Source of the DNA: Bufo bufo
Lineage: Eukaryota; Chordata; Amphibia; Anura; Bufonidae
Assembly (NCBI RefSeq): GCF_905171765.1
Contig: NC_053392.1
Coordinates: 411,546,299-411,610,298, forward strand
Length of the DNA: 64,000 nt
Direction of reading: 5' to 3'
Positions 44,189-55,924 of the stretch are shown here, piece after piece (positions within the stretch are counted from its first letter, which is position 1; every line of letters starts with the position of its first letter). Made by a program: the position numbers and the translations under genes. The notes under the pieces are model-generated. The model did no database searches and had not been told where the DNA came from. It was given only the letters and a program-made list of their open reading frames with translations.

Positions 44189-44928
44189 TATATTTATTTG
44201 TAAAAACATCGTCATAAAATAGAATAAAACAATACTGTAAAAACAGAAACAATACTGTAAAAGCAAAAATCGTGAAGGTAAAAAGCATAAAGATCGATAA
44301 AGGCATATTGTTTTTCATAACATGTTATTGAGGTGACCAATGGATAATCAAATTGTTATAAAGGTAAGTAATCACATAGATGTCAAAAGTCCTCCAGATC
44401 TGTTCTCAATAACAAGGTGTATAACCACTTGTTTGTTCGATATAATCACCATATCAATTGCATTTCAGTAAAAGAGAGTCGTATAGCAGGCAAGCATATG
44501 AAAAAAAGGCAGTCTCTTTACCGTATCTTCACCACCTGCAGGTGGTTGTTCGGTTGAGCGGACCGCACGCCGGGTCAGCATAGATTTTCCTTGCTGTGTG
44601 AGCACCAATGGTCCGGTGTAGACTCACGCTCGGTTGGCGTATTGCACGGAGAACAAGTCGGAGTCGGAGAACTTCCAAGTATAGGTCACGTGTTCGATGG
44701 CGTCTCACGTGGCGTCCCACGTGGTTTGGTACGTCACCTATTTGAAATTACAGCGCGCTGTTTCTTTTGGATTATGTCATCCATAAACTTCGTTATTGAA
44801 TTGCCAAGTAGTAATTATCATGCAGTGTGGGAGACGGTAACAGGGGACACAGCGGGCGGCGCCCAGATATAATAATAAGTGCAGGGAGATCCCTGGGCGC
44901 CGCTCTACATGTCCTGCTACTTAGTTAA

Positions 44929-45695
44929 GGCCTCTTTCACACTTGCGTTGTCCGGATCCGGCGTGTACTCCACTTGCCGGAATTACACTCCGGATCCGGA
45001 AAAACGCAAGTGTACTGAAAGCATTTGAAGACGGAACCGTCTTCCAAATGCGTTCAGTGTTACTATGGCACCCAGGACGCTATTAAAGTCCTGGTTGCCA
45101 TAGTAGTAGTGGGGAGCGGGGGAGCAGTATACTTACAGTCCGTGCGGCTCCCCGGGCGCTCCAGAATGACGTCAGAGCGCCCCATGCGCATGGATGACGT
45201 GATCCATGTGATCACATGATCCATGAGCTTGGGGCGCCCTGACGTCACTCTGGAGCGCCCGGGGAGCCGCACGGACGGTAAGTACACTGCTCCCCGCTCC
45301 CCACTACACTTTACCATGGCTGCCAGGACTTTAGCGTCCCGGCAGCCATGGTAACCACTCTGAAAAAGCTAAATGTCGGATGCGGCAATGCGCCGAAACG
45401 ACGTTTAGCTTAAGGCCGGATCCGGATCAATGCCTTTCAATGGGCATTAATTCCGGATCCGGCCTTGCGGCAAGTGTTCCGGATTTTTGGCCGGAGCAAA
45501 AAGCGCAGCATGCTGCGGTATTTTCTCCGGCCAAAAAACGTTCCGTTCCGGAACTGAAGACATCCTGATGCATCCTGAACGGATTTCTCTCCATTCAGAA
45601 TGCATTAGGATAATCCTGATCAGGATTCTTCCGGCATAGAGCCCCGACGACGGAACTCTATGCCGGAAGACAACAACGCAGGTGTTAAAGAGCCC
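44929..45695. mobile_element. Harbinger-like MITE, 767 bp, duplication TAA
   Basis: GGCCTCTTTCACACTTGCG ends with TAA at 44926-44928 and 45696-45698. The complement of 42164-42177 (TTAGTTAACAAAGTC) is the empty site. The interior is a nested palindrome (CGGCTCCCCGGGCGCTCC and complement, 45147-45280) like that in the fold-back element at 27221. Confidence 0.88.
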
Positions 45696-46195
45696 TAACA
45701 AAGTCCGGACCCATGAAAGGTCCTCTTTAACCACCTCAGCCCCCAGTGCTTAAACACCCTGAAAGACCAGGCCACTTTTTACACTTCTGACCTACACTAT
45801 TTTCACCGTTTATTGCTCGGTCATGCAACTTACCACCCAAATGAATTTTACCTCCTTTTCTTCTCACTAATAGAGCTTTCATTTGGTGGTATTTCATTGC
45901 TGCTGACATTTTTACTTTTTTTGTTATTAATCGAAATTTAACGATTTTTTTGCAAAAAAATGACATTTTTCACTTTCAGTTGTAAAATTTTGCCAAAAAA
46001 ACGACATCCATATATAAATTTTGCTCTAAATTTATTGTTCTACATGTCTTTGATAAAAAAAAAATGTTTGGGTAAAAAAAAAATGGTTTGGGTAAAAGTT
46101 ATAGCGTTTACAAACTATGGTACAAAAATGTGAATTTCCGCTTTTTGAAGCAGCTCTGACTTTCTGAGCACCTGTCATGTTTCCTGAGGTTCTAC

Positions 46196-49100
46196 AATGC
46201 CCAGACAGTACAAACACCCCACAAATGACCCCATTTCGGAAAGTACACACCCTAAGGTATTCGCTGATGGGCATAGTGAGTTCATAGAACTTTTTATTTT
46301 TTGTCACAAGTTAGCGGAAAATGATGATTTTATTTTTTATTTATTTTTTTCTTACAAAGTCTCATATTCCACTAACTTGTGACAAAAAATAAAAAGTTCT
46401 ATGAACTCACTATGCCCATCACGAAATACCGTGGGGTCTCTTCTTTCCAAAATGGGGTCACTTGTGGGGTAGTTATACTGCCCTGGCATTCTAGGGGCCC
46501 AAATGTGTGGTAAGGAGTTTGAAATCAAATTCTGTAAAAAATGACCTGTGAAATCCGAAAGGTGCTCTTTGGAATATGGGCCCCTTTGCCCATCTAGGCT
46601 GCAAAAAAGTGTCACACATCTGGTATCTCCGTACTCAGGAGAAGGTGGGGAATGTGTTTTGAGGTGTCATTTTACATATACCCATGCTGGGTGAGAGAAA
46701 TATCTTGGCAAAAGACAACTTTTCCCATTTTTTTTATACAAAGTTGGCATTTGACCAAGATATTTATCTCACCCAGCATGGGTATATGTAAAAAGACACC
46801 CCAAAACACATTCCTCAACTTCTCCTGAATACAGAGATACCAGATGTGTGACACTTTTTTGCAGCCTAGGTGGGCAAAGGGGCCCATATTCCAAAGAGCA
46901 CCTTTCGGATTTCACAGGTCATTTTTTACTGAATTTGATTTCAAACTCCTTACCACACATTTGAGCCCCTAGAATGCCAGGGCAGTATAACTACCCCACA
47001 AGTGACCCCATTTTGGAAAGAAGAGACCCCAAGGTATTCGCTGATGGGCATAGTGAGTTCATGGAAGTTTTTATTTTTTGTCACAAGTTAGTGGAATATG
47101 AGACTTTGTATGAAAAAAAAATAAAAAATAAAAATCATCATTTTCCACTAACTTGTGACAAAAAATAAAAAATTCTAGGAACTCGCCATGCCCCTCACGG
47201 AATACCTTGGGGTGTCTTCTTTCCAAAATGGGGTCACTTGTGGGGTAGTTATACTGCCCTGGCATTCTAGGGGCCCAAATGTGTGGTAAGGAGTTTGAAA
47301 TCAAATTCTGTAAAAAATGACCTGTGAAATCCGAAAGGTGCTCTTTGGAATATGGGCCCCTTTGCCCACCTAGGCTGCAAAAAAGTGTCACACATCTGGT
47401 ATCTCCGTACTCAGGAGAAGGTGGGGAATGTGTTTTGGGGTGTCATTTTAAATATACCCATGCTGGGTGAGAGAAATATCTTTGCAAAAGACAACTTTTC
47501 CCATTTTTTTATACAAAGTTGGCATTTGACCAAGATATTTATCTCACCCAGCATGGGTATATGTAAAAAGACACCCCAAAACACATTCCTCAACTTCTCC
47601 TGAGTACGGAGATACCAGATGTGTGACACTTTTTTGCAGCCTAGGTGGGCAAAGGGGCCCATATTCCAAAGAGCACCTTTCGGATTTCACAGGTCATTTT
47701 TTACAGAATTTGATTTCAAACTCCTTACCACACATTTGGGCCCCTAGAATGCCAGGGCAGTATAACTACCCCACAAGTGACCCCATTTTGGAAAGAAGAC
47801 ACCCCAAGGTATTCCGTGAGGGGCATGGCGGGTTCCTAAAATTTTTTATTTTTTGTCACAAGTTAGTGGAAAATGATGATTTATTTTTTTTTTTTTCTCA
47901 TACAAAGTCTCATATTCCACTAACTTGTGACAAAAAATAAAAACTTCCATGAACTCACTATGCCCATCAGCGAATACCTTGGGGTCTCTTCTTTCCAAAA
48001 TGGGGTCACTTGTGGGGTAGTTATACTGCCCTGGCATTCTAGGGGCCCAAATGTGTGGTAAGGAGTTTGAAATCAAATTCAGTAAAAAATGACCTGTGAA
48101 ATCCGAAAGGTGCTCTTTGGAATATGGGCCCCTTTGCCCACCTAGGCTGCAAAAAAGTGTCACACATCTGGTATCTCTGTATTCAGGAGAAGTTGAGGAA
48201 TGTGTTTTGGGGTGTCTTTTTACATATACCCATGCTGGGTGAGATAAATATCTTGGTCAAATGCCAACTTTGTATAAAAAAAATGGGAAAAGTTGTCTTT
48301 TGCCAAGATATTTCTCTCACCCAGCATGGGTATATGTAAAATGACACCCCAAAACACATTCCCCACCTTCTCCTGAGTACGGAGATACCAGATGTGTGAC
48401 ACTTTTTTGCAGCCTAGGTGGGCAAAGGGGCCCATATTCCAAAGAGCACCTTTCGGATTTCACAGGTCATTTTTTACTGAATTTGATTTCAAACTCCTTA
48501 CCACACATTTGGGCCCCTAGAATGCCAGGGCAGTATAACTACCCCACAAGTGACCCCATTTTGGAAAGAAGAGACCCCAAGGTATTCGCTGATGGGCATA
48601 GTGAGTTCATGGAAGTTTTTATTTTTTGTCACAAGTTAGTGGAATATGAGACTTTGTATGAAAAAAATAAAAAAATAAAAAATCATCATTTTCCACTAAC
48701 TTGTGACAAAAAATAAAAAATTCTAGGAACTTGCCATGCCCCTCACGGAATACCTTGGGGTGTCTTCTTTCCAAAATGGGGTCACTTGTGGGGTAGTTAT
48801 ACTGCCCTGGCATTTTCCAGGGGCCCTAATATGTGGTAAGTAGGTAAATGACCTGTGAAATCCGAAAGGTGCTCTTTGGAATGTGGGCCCCTTTGCCCAC
48901 CTAGGCTGCAAAAAAGTGTCACACATCTGGTATCTCCGTACTTGGGAGAAGGTTAGAAATGTGTTTTGTGGTGTCATTTTACATATACCCATGCTGGGTG
49001 AGAGAAATATCTTGGCAAAAGACAACTTTTCCCATTTTTTTATACAAAGTTGGCATTTGACCAAGATATTTATCTCACCCAGCATGGGTATATGTAAAAA

Positions 49101-49840
49101 GACACCCCAAAACACATTCCTCAACTTCTCCTGAATACAGAGATACCAGATGTGTGACACTTTTTTGCAGCCTAGGTGGGCAAAGGTGCCCAAATTCCTT
49201 TTAGGAGGGCATTTTTAGACATTTGGATACCAGACTTCTTCTCACACTTAGGGGCCCCTCCTTTTTCTTTTTTTGGCAGAGATTTTTTCATCCACATTGA
49301 TCGATGCGAATGAAGAAATCTGTGCCGTTCATTTTTTTCTTTCAGCCCAGAGGCTGAACGGAAAAAAAAAATCTCATTACCTGTATGCTCAATATAAGGA
49401 GAATAGCAGAAACTCCTAATGCTGGGCATACATGTAATGATTGCGGAGACCCTCAAATGCCAGGGCAGTACAAACACCCCACAAATGACCCCATTTTGGA
49501 AAGAAGACACCCCAAGGTATTCAATGAGGGGCATGGCGAGTTCATAGAAAAAAAAAAAATTTGGCACAAGTTAGCGGAAATTGATTTTTTTGATTTTGTT
49601 CTCACAAAGTCTCCCTTTCCGCTAACTTGGGACAAAAATTTCAATCTTTCATGGACTCAATATGCCCCTCAGCGAATACCTTGGGGTGTCTTCTTTCCAA
49701 AATGGGGTCATTTGTGGGGTGTTTGTACTGCCCTGGCATTTGAGGGTCTCCGCAATCATTACATGTATGCCCAGCATTAGGAGTTTCTGCTATTCTCCTT
49801 ATATTGAGCATACAGGTAATGAGATTTTTTTTTTCCGTTC
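46196..49840. repeat. Array of alternating inverted repeats inside the piggyBac element
   Basis: Two palindromes alternate. Type A is centred on TTTTTGTCACAAGTTAGTGG and complement, near 46333, 47118, 47885, 48670 and 49590. Type B is centred on ACCCATGCTGGGTGAGA and complement, near 46733, 47505, 48272 and 49035. Centres are about 390 bp apart and the full period is about 770 bp. Arms include CCCATTTTGGAAAGAAGA, AATGCCAGGGCAGTATAACT and GTGTGACACTTTTTTGCAGC. The last palindrome has longer arms (49190-49450 against 49740-50000). Short frames on both strands are by-products of the repeats. Confidence 0.88.
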
Positions 49841-50598
49841 AGCCTCTGGGCTGAAAGAAAAAAATGAACGGCACAGATTTCTTCATTCGCATCGATCAAT
49901 GTGGATGAAAAAATCTCTGCCAAAAAAAGAAAAAGGAGGGGAAAGGCGTCTGCCAGGACATAGGAGCTCCGCCCAACATCCATACCCACTTCAGCTCGTA
50001 TGCCCTGGCAAACCCGATTTCTCCATTAACATCAATCGATGTGGATGAATAAATCATTGCCGGGATTTTTTTTTTTATATATAGAAAGTGTTTGCCAAAG
50101 TATATGAACACCGCCACCTCCTCAGCTCATATGCCTCGGCAAACATATCTTTTACTGCAGAGGAGAAATCTCGTCTTGCAGCGCCGCATACACCGACTTG
50201 CGTGTAATCTGACAGCAGCGCAATGCTTCTGTCCGAATGCACATCAGTGCTGCAGCTAGTCGATCGGTTGGTCCACCTGGAAGGTAAAAAAAACAAAACA
50301 AAAAAGAAAAAACCAGGCCGCAAAGCAATAACTTTATTAACTTTAGAACAGAACATATTAACTTTTTTTAAAATTTTTAAACTTTTTTACTTACCGGTAA
50401 TTTTTTTTTTGTTTAGTTTTTTTTACCTTTATAGAACAAACCTCTCCTTCCCCATGGGACAATGTGCAAAGCGCAAATCGCCCAAAGATGTGGCGAAGTA
50501 CGTTATGCACTTTATCCCAGGTGAAAGGAGAGGTTTGCAGCAGCTGTGAGTAAAAGGGCCCTAATAGCCCTGAGTGCCTGTCCTGTGAGATGCAATCC
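49841..50598 (-). other. piggyBac 3' noncoding region
   Basis: The outer arm of the last palindrome continues to about 50000. T- and A-rich sequence follows to the transposase stop. No gene. Confidence 0.5.
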
Positions 50599-52551
50599 CT
50601 ATGCTAGGTGTACCTGTGTGTGGTACTTCCGGAAACACTCACCTAAGCATAGGGCAGGGTGGTCAGGGCAGTCAGGACAGAAATAGCGGGTGTCACGCCT
50701 TATTCCACTCCTGCTACAGACACGACATTTTTTTCGGGGTGGCGGTTGGGTTGAGGTACCAGCAACGACACTGGGGAAATGTCGCTCGTGTAGACGGCTA
50801 ACTACACTGGTGGATGGGGCCACGGAACCTCCTGGGTAAAGGAGGTTCGCGATGATCTCTTCCTGGAATTTGAGGAAGGATCCTGTTCTCCCAGCCTTAC
50901 TGTAGAGAACAAAACTATTGTACAGCGCCAATTGAATTAAATATACAGACACCTTCTTATACCAGCGTCTGGTTCTGCGGGAAACTAAATAGGGAGCCAA
51001 CATCTGGTCATTGAAGTCCACCCCTCCCATGAGCGCATTATAGTCGTGGACTGAGAGGGGCTTTTCAATGACACGGGTTGCCCTTTCAATTTGAATTGTC
51101 GTGTCTGCGTGAATGGAGGAGAGCATGTAAACGTCACGCTTGTCTCTCCATTTCACCGCGAGCAGTTCTTCGTTACACAAGGCAGCCCTCTCCCCCCTTG
51201 CAAGACGGGTGGTTACAAGCCGTTGGGGGAAGCCCACGCGACTAGTTCGCGCGGTGCCACAGGCGCAAATCCGTTCTAGAAACAAATGCCTAAAGAGGGC
51301 CACACTTGTGTAAAAATTGTCCACATAAAGATGGTACCCCTTGCCGAATAAGGGTGACACCAAGTCCCAGACTGTCTTCCCACTGCTCCCCAGGTAGTCA
51401 GGGCAACCGACCGGCTCCAGGGTCTGATCTTTTCCCTCATAGATCCGAAATTTGTGGGTATAGCCTGTGGCCCTTTCACAGAGCTTATACAATTTGACCC
51501 CATACCGGGCACGCTTGCTTGGGATGTATTGTTTGAAGCCAAGGCGCCCGGTAAAATGTATTAGGGACTCGTCTACGCAGATGTTTTGCTCAGGGGTATA
51601 CAAATCTGCAAATTTCTGTTTGAAATGGTCTATGAGGGGCCGAATTTTGTGGAGCCGGTCAAAAGCTGGGTGGCCTCTGGGACGGGAGGTGGTGTTGTCG
51701 CTAAAATGCAGAAAACGCAGGATGGTCTCAAATCGTGTCCTGGACATAGCAGCAGAGAACATGGGCATGTGATGAATTGGGTTCGTGGACCAATATGACC
51801 GCAATTCATGTTTTTTTGTCAGGCCCATGTTGAGGAGAAGGCCCAGAAAAATTTTAAGTTCGGAAACTTGGACTGGTTTCCACCGGAAAGGCTGGGCATA
51901 ATAGCTTTCCGGGTTTGCGGTTATAAATTGTGTGGCATACTGGTTGGTCTCTGCCACGACTAAGTCCAAGAGCTCCGCAGTCAAGAACAGCTCAAAAAAT
52001 CCCAGGGCCGAACCGATTTGAGCCGTCTCAACCCGAACTCCAGACTGGGCGGTGAAAGGGGGAACTACAGGTGCGGCTGAAGTTGGTGACTGCCAATCAG
52101 GGTTTGCCAGCACCTCAGGGACTCTAGGGGGTCTACGGGCCTGTCTGCGCGGTGGCTGCGACGGGGTAACTACTGCACGTGCCACCGTACCAGCTTTAAC
52201 TGCCCTTCTGGTGCTCGCTACTTCACCATGTTGTACGGCAGTGCTGGTACTAGGTCCAGGAAGGGCTGCGCTGCTGGTGTATGCCTCACCACGTGATCCG
52301 GCAGCGACAGCCCCACTCTGCTGCTCTTGAAGCGGATCCTGCGTAACCTGTGGTCTAGCGACACGGGGCCGGGTACGCCTGGTGCTGCCAGGGACCTCCA
52401 CCTCCTCGTCCGAACTTTGGGTCAGAGAGCCACTGCTTTCCACAGGTTCATATTCTGACCCGCTAGATTCGTCAGATGAGGGTTTCCACTCCTCATCCGA
52501 CTGGGTCAGAATCCTGTAGGCCTCTTCAGAAGAATACCCCCTGTTTGACAT
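50599..52551 (-). CDS. piggyBac transposase, intact
   Basis: A 650-residue DDE transposase that would excise the element precisely and insert it at TTAA. The ATG at 52549-52551 has A at -3. Residues 1-60 are acidic (SSEEAYRILTQSDEEW), as in other piggyBac proteins, and 60-170 are basic and probably disordered. The catalytic domain spans about 185-555. Aspartates are D327 in NICVDESL, D411 in LYVDNFYTS and D512 in GGVDFNDQ, all intact. The C-terminus has a cysteine-rich cross-brace zinc finger (C609, C612, C625, C628, C635, C639, H644, H648), which in relatives binds the element ends. There is no stop or frameshift, and the length is usual for the family. It is similar in layout to amphibian piggyBac (Uribo-type) transposases; the subfamily is inferred. 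Confidence 0.93.
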   Translation of the reverse strand: MSNRGYSSEEAYRILTQSDEEWKPSSDESSGSEYEPVESSGSLTQSSDEEVEVPGSTRRTRPRVARPQVTQDPLQEQQSGAVAAGSRGEAYTSSAALPGPSTSTAVQHGEVASTRRAVKAGTVARAVVTPSQPPRRQARRPPRVPEVLANPDWQSPTSAAPVVPPFTAQSGVRVETAQIGSALGFFELFLTAELLDLVVAETNQYATQFITANPESYYAQPFRWKPVQVSELKIFLGLLLNMGLTKKHELRSYWSTNPIHHMPMFSAAMSRTRFETILRFLHFSDNTTSRPRGHPAFDRLHKIRPLIDHFKQKFADLYTPEQNICVDESLIHFTGRLGFKQYIPSKRARYGVKLYKLCERATGYTHKFRIYEGKDQTLEPVGCPDYLGSSGKTVWDLVSPLFGKGYHLYVDNFYTSVALFRHLFLERICACGTARTSRVGFPQRLVTTRLARGERAALCNEELLAVKWRDKRDVYMLSSIHADTTIQIERATRVIEKPLSVHDYNALMGGVDFNDQMLAPYLVSRRTRRWYKKVSVYLIQLALYNSFVLYSKAGRTGSFLKFQEEIIANLLYPGGSVAPSTSVVSRLHERHFPSVVAGTSTQPPPRKKCRVCSRSGIRRDTRYFCPDCPDHPALCLGECFRKYHTQVHLA

Positions 52552-53504
52552 TTTGGACTACTAAATTTAGGGGTATTCCCTGAGACTACCCAAGAAAAAA
52601 AGCAAACCTGTCTTACAAAGGGGAGGCTAGCGAAGTACCGGAGGCCGCTGCGGTTGATAAAAAATATCAAAACTGATTTTTTTATCGCCGCAGTGCGTGT
52701 AAAGTGAATGTGCAGTGATCAAAAAATAATAATTTTTTGTCACTGCGGTGGGGCGGGTGTGGGTGAACGCACGTGTGGGCGACCGATCAGGCCTGATCGG
52801 GCAAACACTGCGTTTTGGGTGGAGGGCGAACTAAAGTGACACTAATACTATTATAGATCTGACCGTGATCAGTTTTGATCACTTACAGATACTATAAAAG
52901 TACAAATGCTGATTAGCGATACGCTAATCAGCGAATAAAAGTGACTGCGGTGCGGTGGGGTGGGCGCTAACTGACGCTAACTACCTAACCAAGGGGCCTA
53001 AACTATCCCTAAAACCTATCAGTCAATACCAGTGAAAAAAAAAAAGTGACAGTTTACACTGATCACTTTTTTTCCTTTCACTAGTGATTGACAGGGGCGA
53101 TCAAAGGGGTGATCAAAGGGTTAATTGGGGTGCAGGGGGGTGATCTGGGGCTAAGGTGTAGTGTTTGGTGTACTCACAGTTCAGTCTGCTCCTGTGCTGG
53201 ATCCAACCGACGAAAAGGACCAGCACAGGAGCAGAGAAGCCATATAACAGATCATATTTACTAATATGATCTGTTATCTGGCTTGTGATTCGATTTTTTA
53301 AAAATCAGCAACCTGCCAGCGACGATCATTGGCTGGCAGGTTGCTGATGCAATTCTCCTCGAACTTTTGCCGGCCCGCGATGCGCATGCGCGGGCCGGCT
53401 GAGACCGAAATCTCGCGTCTCGCGAGAGGACGCGCCGGCGCGTCCACTCGGAATGAAACAACCACCTCCAGGACGCTTCTGTGCGTACAGCGGTCCGGAG
53501 GTGG
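52552..53504 (-). promoter_or_regulatory. piggyBac right end: leader and a run of hairpins
   Basis: Noncoding sequence upstream of the transposase. Consecutive palindromes occur at 53189-53240 (CTGCTCCTGTGCTGG), 53238-53282 (AACAGATCATATTAG-type), 53306-53350 (CAGCAACCTGCCAGC), 53370-53400 (GCCGGCCCGCGATGCGCATG) and 53410-53445 (CGCGAGAGGACGCGC). The CG-rich part sits next to the terminus. A promoter must lie here, but I see no clear TATA box. Confidence 0.55.
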
Positions 53505-53599
53505 TTAATACAGTTTTTCAGGCCAGGCCCCTTCACATACAGTGCGGCGCCGGAGACATTGGGGGCCCGGCCTGTCCATCATCATCCTTCCATCATCTA

Positions 53600-54215
53600 T
53601 TCATGTCTGTGCCCGCTGCCTGTGTGCCCCCTTGGCTGCGCTTCCTTGGCCCCTGTCTGTGCCCCTGGGCCCTGGCCCTTATTTGTACCCCCACCCCCGG
53701 GCTTTCTCTGCGCCCCTGACCCTGCCTCCCTGGCCCTTGTCTATGGCCCCTTGGCCCCTGTATGCGCCACCCTGGCCCTTTCTGTGCCCCCCTGGCTCCT
53801 GTTTTCACCACCCTGGCCCCGTCTGCATCCCAGGCCCTGGCCCTTATCTGTGCCCCCTCCCTGGCCCTTGTCTGTGCCCCTGGCCCTTATCTGTGCCTCG
53901 CTGGCCCTTATCTGTGCCCCCTTGGCCTTTGTCTGTGCCCCTTGGCCCCTGTGTGCGTGCCACCTTGGCCCTTTCTGTGCCCCCCCTGGCCTCTGTTTGC
54001 ACCCCCCCTAGCCCCTGTCTGCGCCCCTGGGCCCTGGCCCTCATCTGTGCCGCCTCCCTGACTCTTGTCTGCACCCCTGGCCCTTATCTGCGCCCCTGTC
54101 CCTTATCTGTGCCCCCCTGACCTTTGTCTGAACCCCTGGCCCCTGTGTGTGCCTCCCTGGCCCTTGTCTGTGCCCCCTTGGCCCCTGTCTGCACCACCCT
54201 GCTTGCTGTTCTGCC
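53600..54215 (+). repeat. Pyrimidine-rich minisatellite, about 22-25-bp units
   Basis: Units of the type CCCTGGCCCTTATCTGTGCC repeat some 25 times with variation (CTTGGCCCCTGTCTGTGCCC). Long proline-rich frames on both strands here are artefacts of the repeat. It lies just right of the fold-back element. Confidence 0.85.
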
Positions 54216-55053
54216 AACTACTACTGCTTATTTTGTTACTCTTATATATGCAGAGGGTGTGTGCTTATATGTGCCATAATAAGCACTAGTACATGGCGGA
54301 ACAGAAGGCAGAAAGGGGAGTCTGCCATGTACTGTAAGCTATAGACAGTATCACCCCCCTTCCCAATGTTTTAGATAAAGATAAATAAACAAATATAAAG
54401 CCTTCACTATTAAAATATAAAAATACTAAAAACATGGTTTTGGTGCATTTTAGTTTTGTGCTCTCCGCCTTCTCAGAACCTTAACTTTTTTTATTTTTTC
54501 GTTCACATAGTTGTATGAGGGCTTGTTTTTAGCAGGACAAGTTGTACTTTCCAACGCAACCGTTTAATATTACATAAAATGTGGTGGGAAGTGGTAAAAA
54601 ATTCCAAAGGTGGTGGAATTGGAAAAAAGAAACCAACTTTGCCCCATTTTTACAGTTTTTTTTTTTCTTTCACTTGTGATCTTGATTCTCCAGGTCAGTA
54701 TAAATCTGGCGGATAACACATAATAAATTTTCTTGCGTTTTGATACTGGAAAAAAAAAAAAAATATTTGAAACTTTTTATTTTAGTTTTTTTGCCATTTT
54801 CGGACCCCTATAAGCTTTTTGTAGTTAACTATCATTGGAGTCTATAATGATTTTACTAGTTTCCTATCGAGCCTGGCTGCAGACAGGGGCTCCGTAGGAA
54901 ACACTGTGCAGCAGCCTCCTGTGATTCACTATCGCCATACGGGGGATCTGGAGCATTACCAGAAGCGCGTATAAAAAGGAAAAAGGTCTATGTAAATTAA
55001 AAAGTTCCTGATCTTGGAGGCAAAGGAGGAAATAAAAAAATAAAAATTAAGTA
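54216..55053. other. AT-rich sequence, no gene
   Basis: A GAGGGCTTGTTTTTAGCAGG and ACAAGTTGTACTTTCCAACG stretch (54517-54560) looks like internal sequence of a TTAA-type non-autonomous element. Nothing else is recognised. Confidence 0.35.
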
Positions 55054-55924
55054 TTAACCCCTTTGGGACACAGCCTTATTTCACCTTAAGGACCAGGCCA
55101 TTTTTTGCAAGTCTGACCAGTGTCATTTTAAGTGGTGATAACTTTAAAACGCTTTGACTTATCCAGCTCATTCTGAGATTGTTTTTTCGTCACATATTGT
55201 ACTTCATGACACTGGTAAAATGAAGTCAAAAAAATTTATTTTTATTTATAAAAAAATACCAAATTTACCAAAGATTTGTAAACAAAATAGCAAATTTCCA
55301 AGTTTCAATTTCTCTACTTCTATAATACATAGTAATACCTCCAAAAATAGTTATTACTTTACATTCCCCATATGTCTACTTCATGGTTGGATCATTTTGG
55401 GAATGATATTTTATTTTTTGCGGATGTTACAAGGCTTAGAAGTTTAGAAGCAAATCTTGAAATGTTTCAGAAATTTTCAACAACCCAATTTTTAGGGACC
55501 AGTTCAGGTCTGAAGTCACTTTGCGAGGCTTACATGATAGAAACCACCCAAAAATGACCCCATTCTATAAACTACACCCCTCAAGGCATTCAAAACTGAT
55601 TTTACAAACTTTGTTAACCCTTTAGGTGTTCCGCAATAATTAATGGAAAATAGAGATACAATTTCAAAATTTCAAATTTTGGGCAGATTTTCCATTTTAA
55701 TATATTTTTTCCAGTTACAAAGCAAGGGTTAACAGCCAACCCAAACTCAATATTTATGGCCCTGATTCTGTAGTTTACAGAAACACCCCATATGTGGACG
55801 TAAACTACTGTACGGGCACACGGCAGGGCGCAAAAGGAAAGGAATGCCATACGGTTTTTGGAAGGCAGATTTTGCTGGACTGTTTTTTTTGACACCATGT
55901 CTCATTTAAAGCCCCCCTGATGCA
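55054..55924. mobile_element. TTAA element, 5' part only (same family as 35951)
   Basis: It begins TTAACCCCTTTGGGACACAG and follows 35951-36695 closely. It is cut by hAT-3 after CCTGATGCA. The other copy reads CCTGATGCACCCCTAGAG at about 36676, showing the empty site. Confidence 0.75.

Larger units (their letters stand above)
42480..44806. mobile_element. Retroposed insert with 12-bp target duplication
   Basis: AGTAGTAATTAT occurs at 42468-42479 and 44807-44818, and its complement is present on the other side of the palindrome, so the site is certain. Without the nested Tc1 the insert is about 745 bp. A duplication this long fits a LINE, SINE or PLE rather than an LTR element or DNA transposon. 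I recognise no coding region, so the family is open. Confidence 0.65.
45731..53504 (-). mobile_element. Complete piggyBac-family transposon, 7.8 kb
   Basis: TTAA at 45727-45730 and 53505-53508 flanks the inverted ends CCACCTCAGCCCCC and CCACCTCCGGACCG. Inside, from left to right, are an AT-rich left end, an array of alternating inverted repeats, a 3' noncoding part, an intact transposase on the minus strand, and a right end with several hairpins. Both ends and an open transposase frame are present, so this copy could be, or recently was, autonomous. Confidence 0.88.
42047..53600. mobile_element. Fold-back element hosting four later insertions
   Basis: It begins CCAGTGGCGTAACTACCG at 42047. 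Its left arm (42120-42300) contains CCTTTCATGGGTCCAGACTT, TAGCAGGACATGTAGAGC and GGGATCTCCCTGCACTTA. The same blocks return in complement at 44820-44928 and 45696-45726, and more weakly at 53509-53580. A short palindrome (42300-42470) forms the centre. The right arm is split by a Harbinger MITE and a piggyBac, and the centre by a retroelement plus Tc1. The left arm supplies the empty sites. The right boundary near 53600 is approximate. Confidence 0.6.

Noticed and set aside
45368..45410. Second hammerhead-like motif (GATGCGGC...GCCGAAACGACG)
   Set aside because: The CTGATGA box is not present and the stem is explained by the palindromic MITE.
46352..49134. Repeated 70-156-codon frames on both strands with shared peptides such as CKKVSHIW
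   Set aside because: They arise from the alternating inverted repeats. The same peptide appears on either strand wherever the arm recurs, with no start context or family match.
53481..54120. Long proline-rich frames of up to 192 codons
   Set aside because: They are translations of a 22-25-bp pyrimidine-rich minisatellite, open in several frames and on both strands.
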